Source: Syntrophomonadaceae bacterium
GTDB lineage: Bacteria; Bacillota; Syntrophomonadia; Syntrophomonadales; Syntrophomonadaceae
Length of the DNA stretch: 6,835 nucleotides
Assembly (NCBI GenBank): GCA_028683995.1
Contig: JAQUGU010000090.1
Span: 1 to 6,835 of the forward strand
Reading direction: 5' to 3'
Part shown: positions 5,561 to 6,835 of the stretch, piece after piece
Numbering within the stretch: the stretch's first letter is position 1
How the letters are laid out: every line of letters begins with the position of its first letter
Made by a program: the position numbers and the translations under genes
The notes under the pieces: model-generated
The model's input: only the letters and a program-made list of their open reading frames with translations
Told to the model about the DNA's origin: nothing
Database searches by the model: none

Positions 5561-6047
5561 GGATATTGAAATAAGAGAAATTGTTAGTGAGGCTGAATTA
5601 AGTAATAGTGTGAATGTAATCCGGGAATCATTTATCACCGTCGCCAATCAATTTAAGCTTACCAGGGAAAATGCCCCTAGCAATGCTGCTTTCATTGAAC
5701 TAGAAGACCTATTAAAGATGAAAGAAAAAGATATCCATTTATTTGGGGTATTTAAAGATGAAATACAGATAGGTTTCTTTACCGTCGAAAGAAATGATAA
5801 CGACCTATGTTATTTGAACAAACTGGCGGTGTTGCCCGGGTATAGGCATAATGGCTACGGTAAAAAAATGCTGGACTTCGTTTTTTTATATATAAAACGA
5901 GCAGGGGGAGGAAAAATCTCCATCGGAATCATAAATGAAAACCTGGTTTTAAAGAACTGGTATATACAAAGCGGTTTTACCGAAACCGTAATTAAAAATT
6001 ACCCTCATCTTCCATTCGAAGTGTGCCTGATGGAGAAAAATGTTTAG
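5559..6047 (+). CDS. GNAT family N-acetyltransferase
   Basis: The 162-residue protein is a probable acetyl-CoA-dependent acetyltransferase of the GNAT fold, acting in the cytoplasm on an unknown amine substrate. Support: overall length typical of single-domain GNAT enzymes, a beta strand FGVFKDEIQIGFFTVE (62-77), then LNKLAVLPGYRHNGYGKKML (86-105), which is motif A with the acetyl-CoA pyrophosphate loop R96-H-N-G-Y-G101, and the motif B region with NENLVLKNWYIQSGFTE (126-142), where the N...WY...GF pattern is typical. AGGAGG (5548-5553) is 5 nt before the ATG. It sits between tex and a Fic gene, each on the same strand but separated by 180-190 bp, so no operon is evident. The substrate cannot be inferred from the sequence; ribosomal-protein, small-molecule and antibiotic acetylation are all possible. 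Confidence 0.9.
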   Translation: MDIEIREIVSEAELSNSVNVIRESFITVANQFKLTRENAPSNAAFIELEDLLKMKEKDIHLFGVFKDEIQIGFFTVERNDNDLCYLNKLAVLPGYRHNGYGKKMLDFVFLYIKRAGGGKISIGIINENLVLKNWYIQSGFTETVIKNYPHLPFEVCLMEKNV

Positions 6048-6236
6048 GTTGATAAATCAGGTTCATTTTCACTAAAATCAGCCAGGTAAATCATGGTTGC
6101 CAAGTAATTAGATTAAGCCTAAGCTATAAATATGGGAAAATAATGCATAGATCTAAAATATGGCGGTTTACCCATGGAAAATGGAAGATTTTATGATATT
6201 ATTATACGAGGAATGTACCATGAAAAGGGTGAATAA
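6048..6236 (+). other. AT-rich spacer before the Fic gene
   Basis: No gene or clear terminator is seen. TTTACC (6167-6172) and TATGAT (6192-6197) are promoter-like but 19 bp apart. ATG at 6213 opens only a 7-codon frame ending in TAA directly against the Fic start codon. Confidence 0.3.
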
Positions 6237-6835
6237 ATGGATCTATACAGAGTTCTTGATTTGTATAAGGTTACCATAGATGAGAGCAGACCGTTCGAGG
6301 GAGAGATGTTGACCCAGCTTAGAAATTACTATCGTATTGGCCTCACCTGGTCTTCCAATGCGCTTGAAGGGAATACCCTTACGGAAAGTGAAACCAAAGT
6401 CTTGCTGGAGGATGGCTTGACTGTGGGAGGCAAACCCTTGCGTTATACCTTTGAAGCAATCGGTCACGCTCAAGCCTATGATTTCATGTTCACGTTGCTA
6501 AATAATAGAACTATCACGGAAAAAGATGTTCTTATGATGCATCAACTATTTTATGCGAGTATAGAAAAGGAATATGCAGGAAAATACCGTGATATGGATG
6601 TGTTTATTAGCGGTTCCAAATATCCTGTGGCCGAAACAAAACACATACAGGCAGAAATGGATGGACTATTTCAATGGATTAGAAATGAACGAAACCAGAT
6701 TCACCCGATAACGTTTGCGGCACAACTCCATAAAAGGTTTGTCTTTATCCATCCGTTTAAAGACGGAAATGGGAGAATTGCAAGACTCATTATGAACACG
6801 GCCCTGATACAGGACGGATACCTGTTGGCTATAAT
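6237..6835 (+). CDS. Fic-domain protein with N-terminal inhibitory motif (cut by right edge)
   Basis: Fic enzymes transfer AMP, or sometimes another phosphate-containing group, onto hydroxyl side chains of target proteins. The first 199 codons are present. The catalytic loop HPFKDGNGRIAR (172-183) matches the family signature HPFx(D/E)GNGR exactly, with H172 as the catalytic His. S40-N-A-L-E44-G45 fits the (S/T)xxxE(G/N) inhibitory helix placed before the Fic core (the class II arrangement), in which the Glu blocks productive ATP binding, so this protein would hold itself in check without a separate antitoxin. A beta-hairpin target-dock region is likely near 120-132. Start: a TAA directly precedes ATG 6237, so translation cannot begin further upstream in this frame; the ribosome site is weak (AAGGG, 6225-6229, 7 nt away). 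The C-terminus, often a winged helix in this group, is outside the window. The target is unknown. Confidence 0.92.
   Translation, partial: MDLYRVLDLYKVTIDESRPFEGEMLTQLRNYYRIGLTWSSNALEGNTLTESETKVLLEDGLTVGGKPLRYTFEAIGHAQAYDFMFTLLNNRTITEKDVLMMHQLFYASIEKEYAGKYRDMDVFISGSKYPVAETKHIQAEMDGLFQWIRNERNQIHPITFAAQLHKRFVFIHPFKDGNGRIARLIMNTALIQDGYLLAI

Noticed and set aside
6243..6473. 76-codon minus-strand frame inside the Fic gene
   Set aside because: Antisense to the conserved Fic N-terminal region with no features of its own.

Overview
The window looks like chromosomal DNA of an anaerobic Firmicute, probably a Clostridia lineage with formate metabolism (the syntrophic or acetogenic Syntrophomonadales/Peptococcaceae type is a reasonable guess). 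The reasons are an Fe-S-rich formate dehydrogenase catalytic chain, strong AGGAGG-type ribosome binding sites, moderate GC with AT-rich spacers, and a perfect Bacillus/Clostridium-type parS site. The genus cannot be fixed from the sequence alone.

Layout. Positions 1-1082 (minus strand) hold the N-terminal 360 residues of a NuoG-like formate dehydrogenase alpha subunit, which runs off the left edge. An intrinsic terminator on the same strand lies only 26 bp before its start codon, at the end of a long leader with several possible stems, so the gene may be controlled by attenuation. From about 1450 to 2402 there is no intact gene. This stretch holds a decayed coding sequence (about 1743-2130), of which part recurs as a second, more degraded copy at 3109-3191. 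Next come ndk (nucleoside diphosphate kinase, 2403-2819) and a 426-bp spacer packed with symmetrical elements: a nested inverted repeat, a perfect 30-bp palindrome containing the 16-bp parS core, a GGGACACG tandem/inverted repeat of the REP-like kind, and the second copy of the degraded repeat with a promoter-like sequence. Then follow tex (S1-domain transcription accessory protein, 3246-5378), a stand-alone GNAT acetyltransferase (5559-6047) and the first 199 codons of a Fic-domain protein (6237 to the right edge).

How the parts relate. The genes do not form one pathway. The formate dehydrogenase is transcribed leftwards, away from ndk, and probably begins or belongs to a formate dehydrogenase operon outside the window. 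ndk and tex are housekeeping genes, each with its own long upstream region. The GNAT and Fic genes look like separate accessory units. The best candidates for something unusual are non-coding: the parS site between ndk and tex, the terminator-bearing leader of the formate dehydrogenase gene, and the duplicated degraded repeat in front of both ndk and tex.
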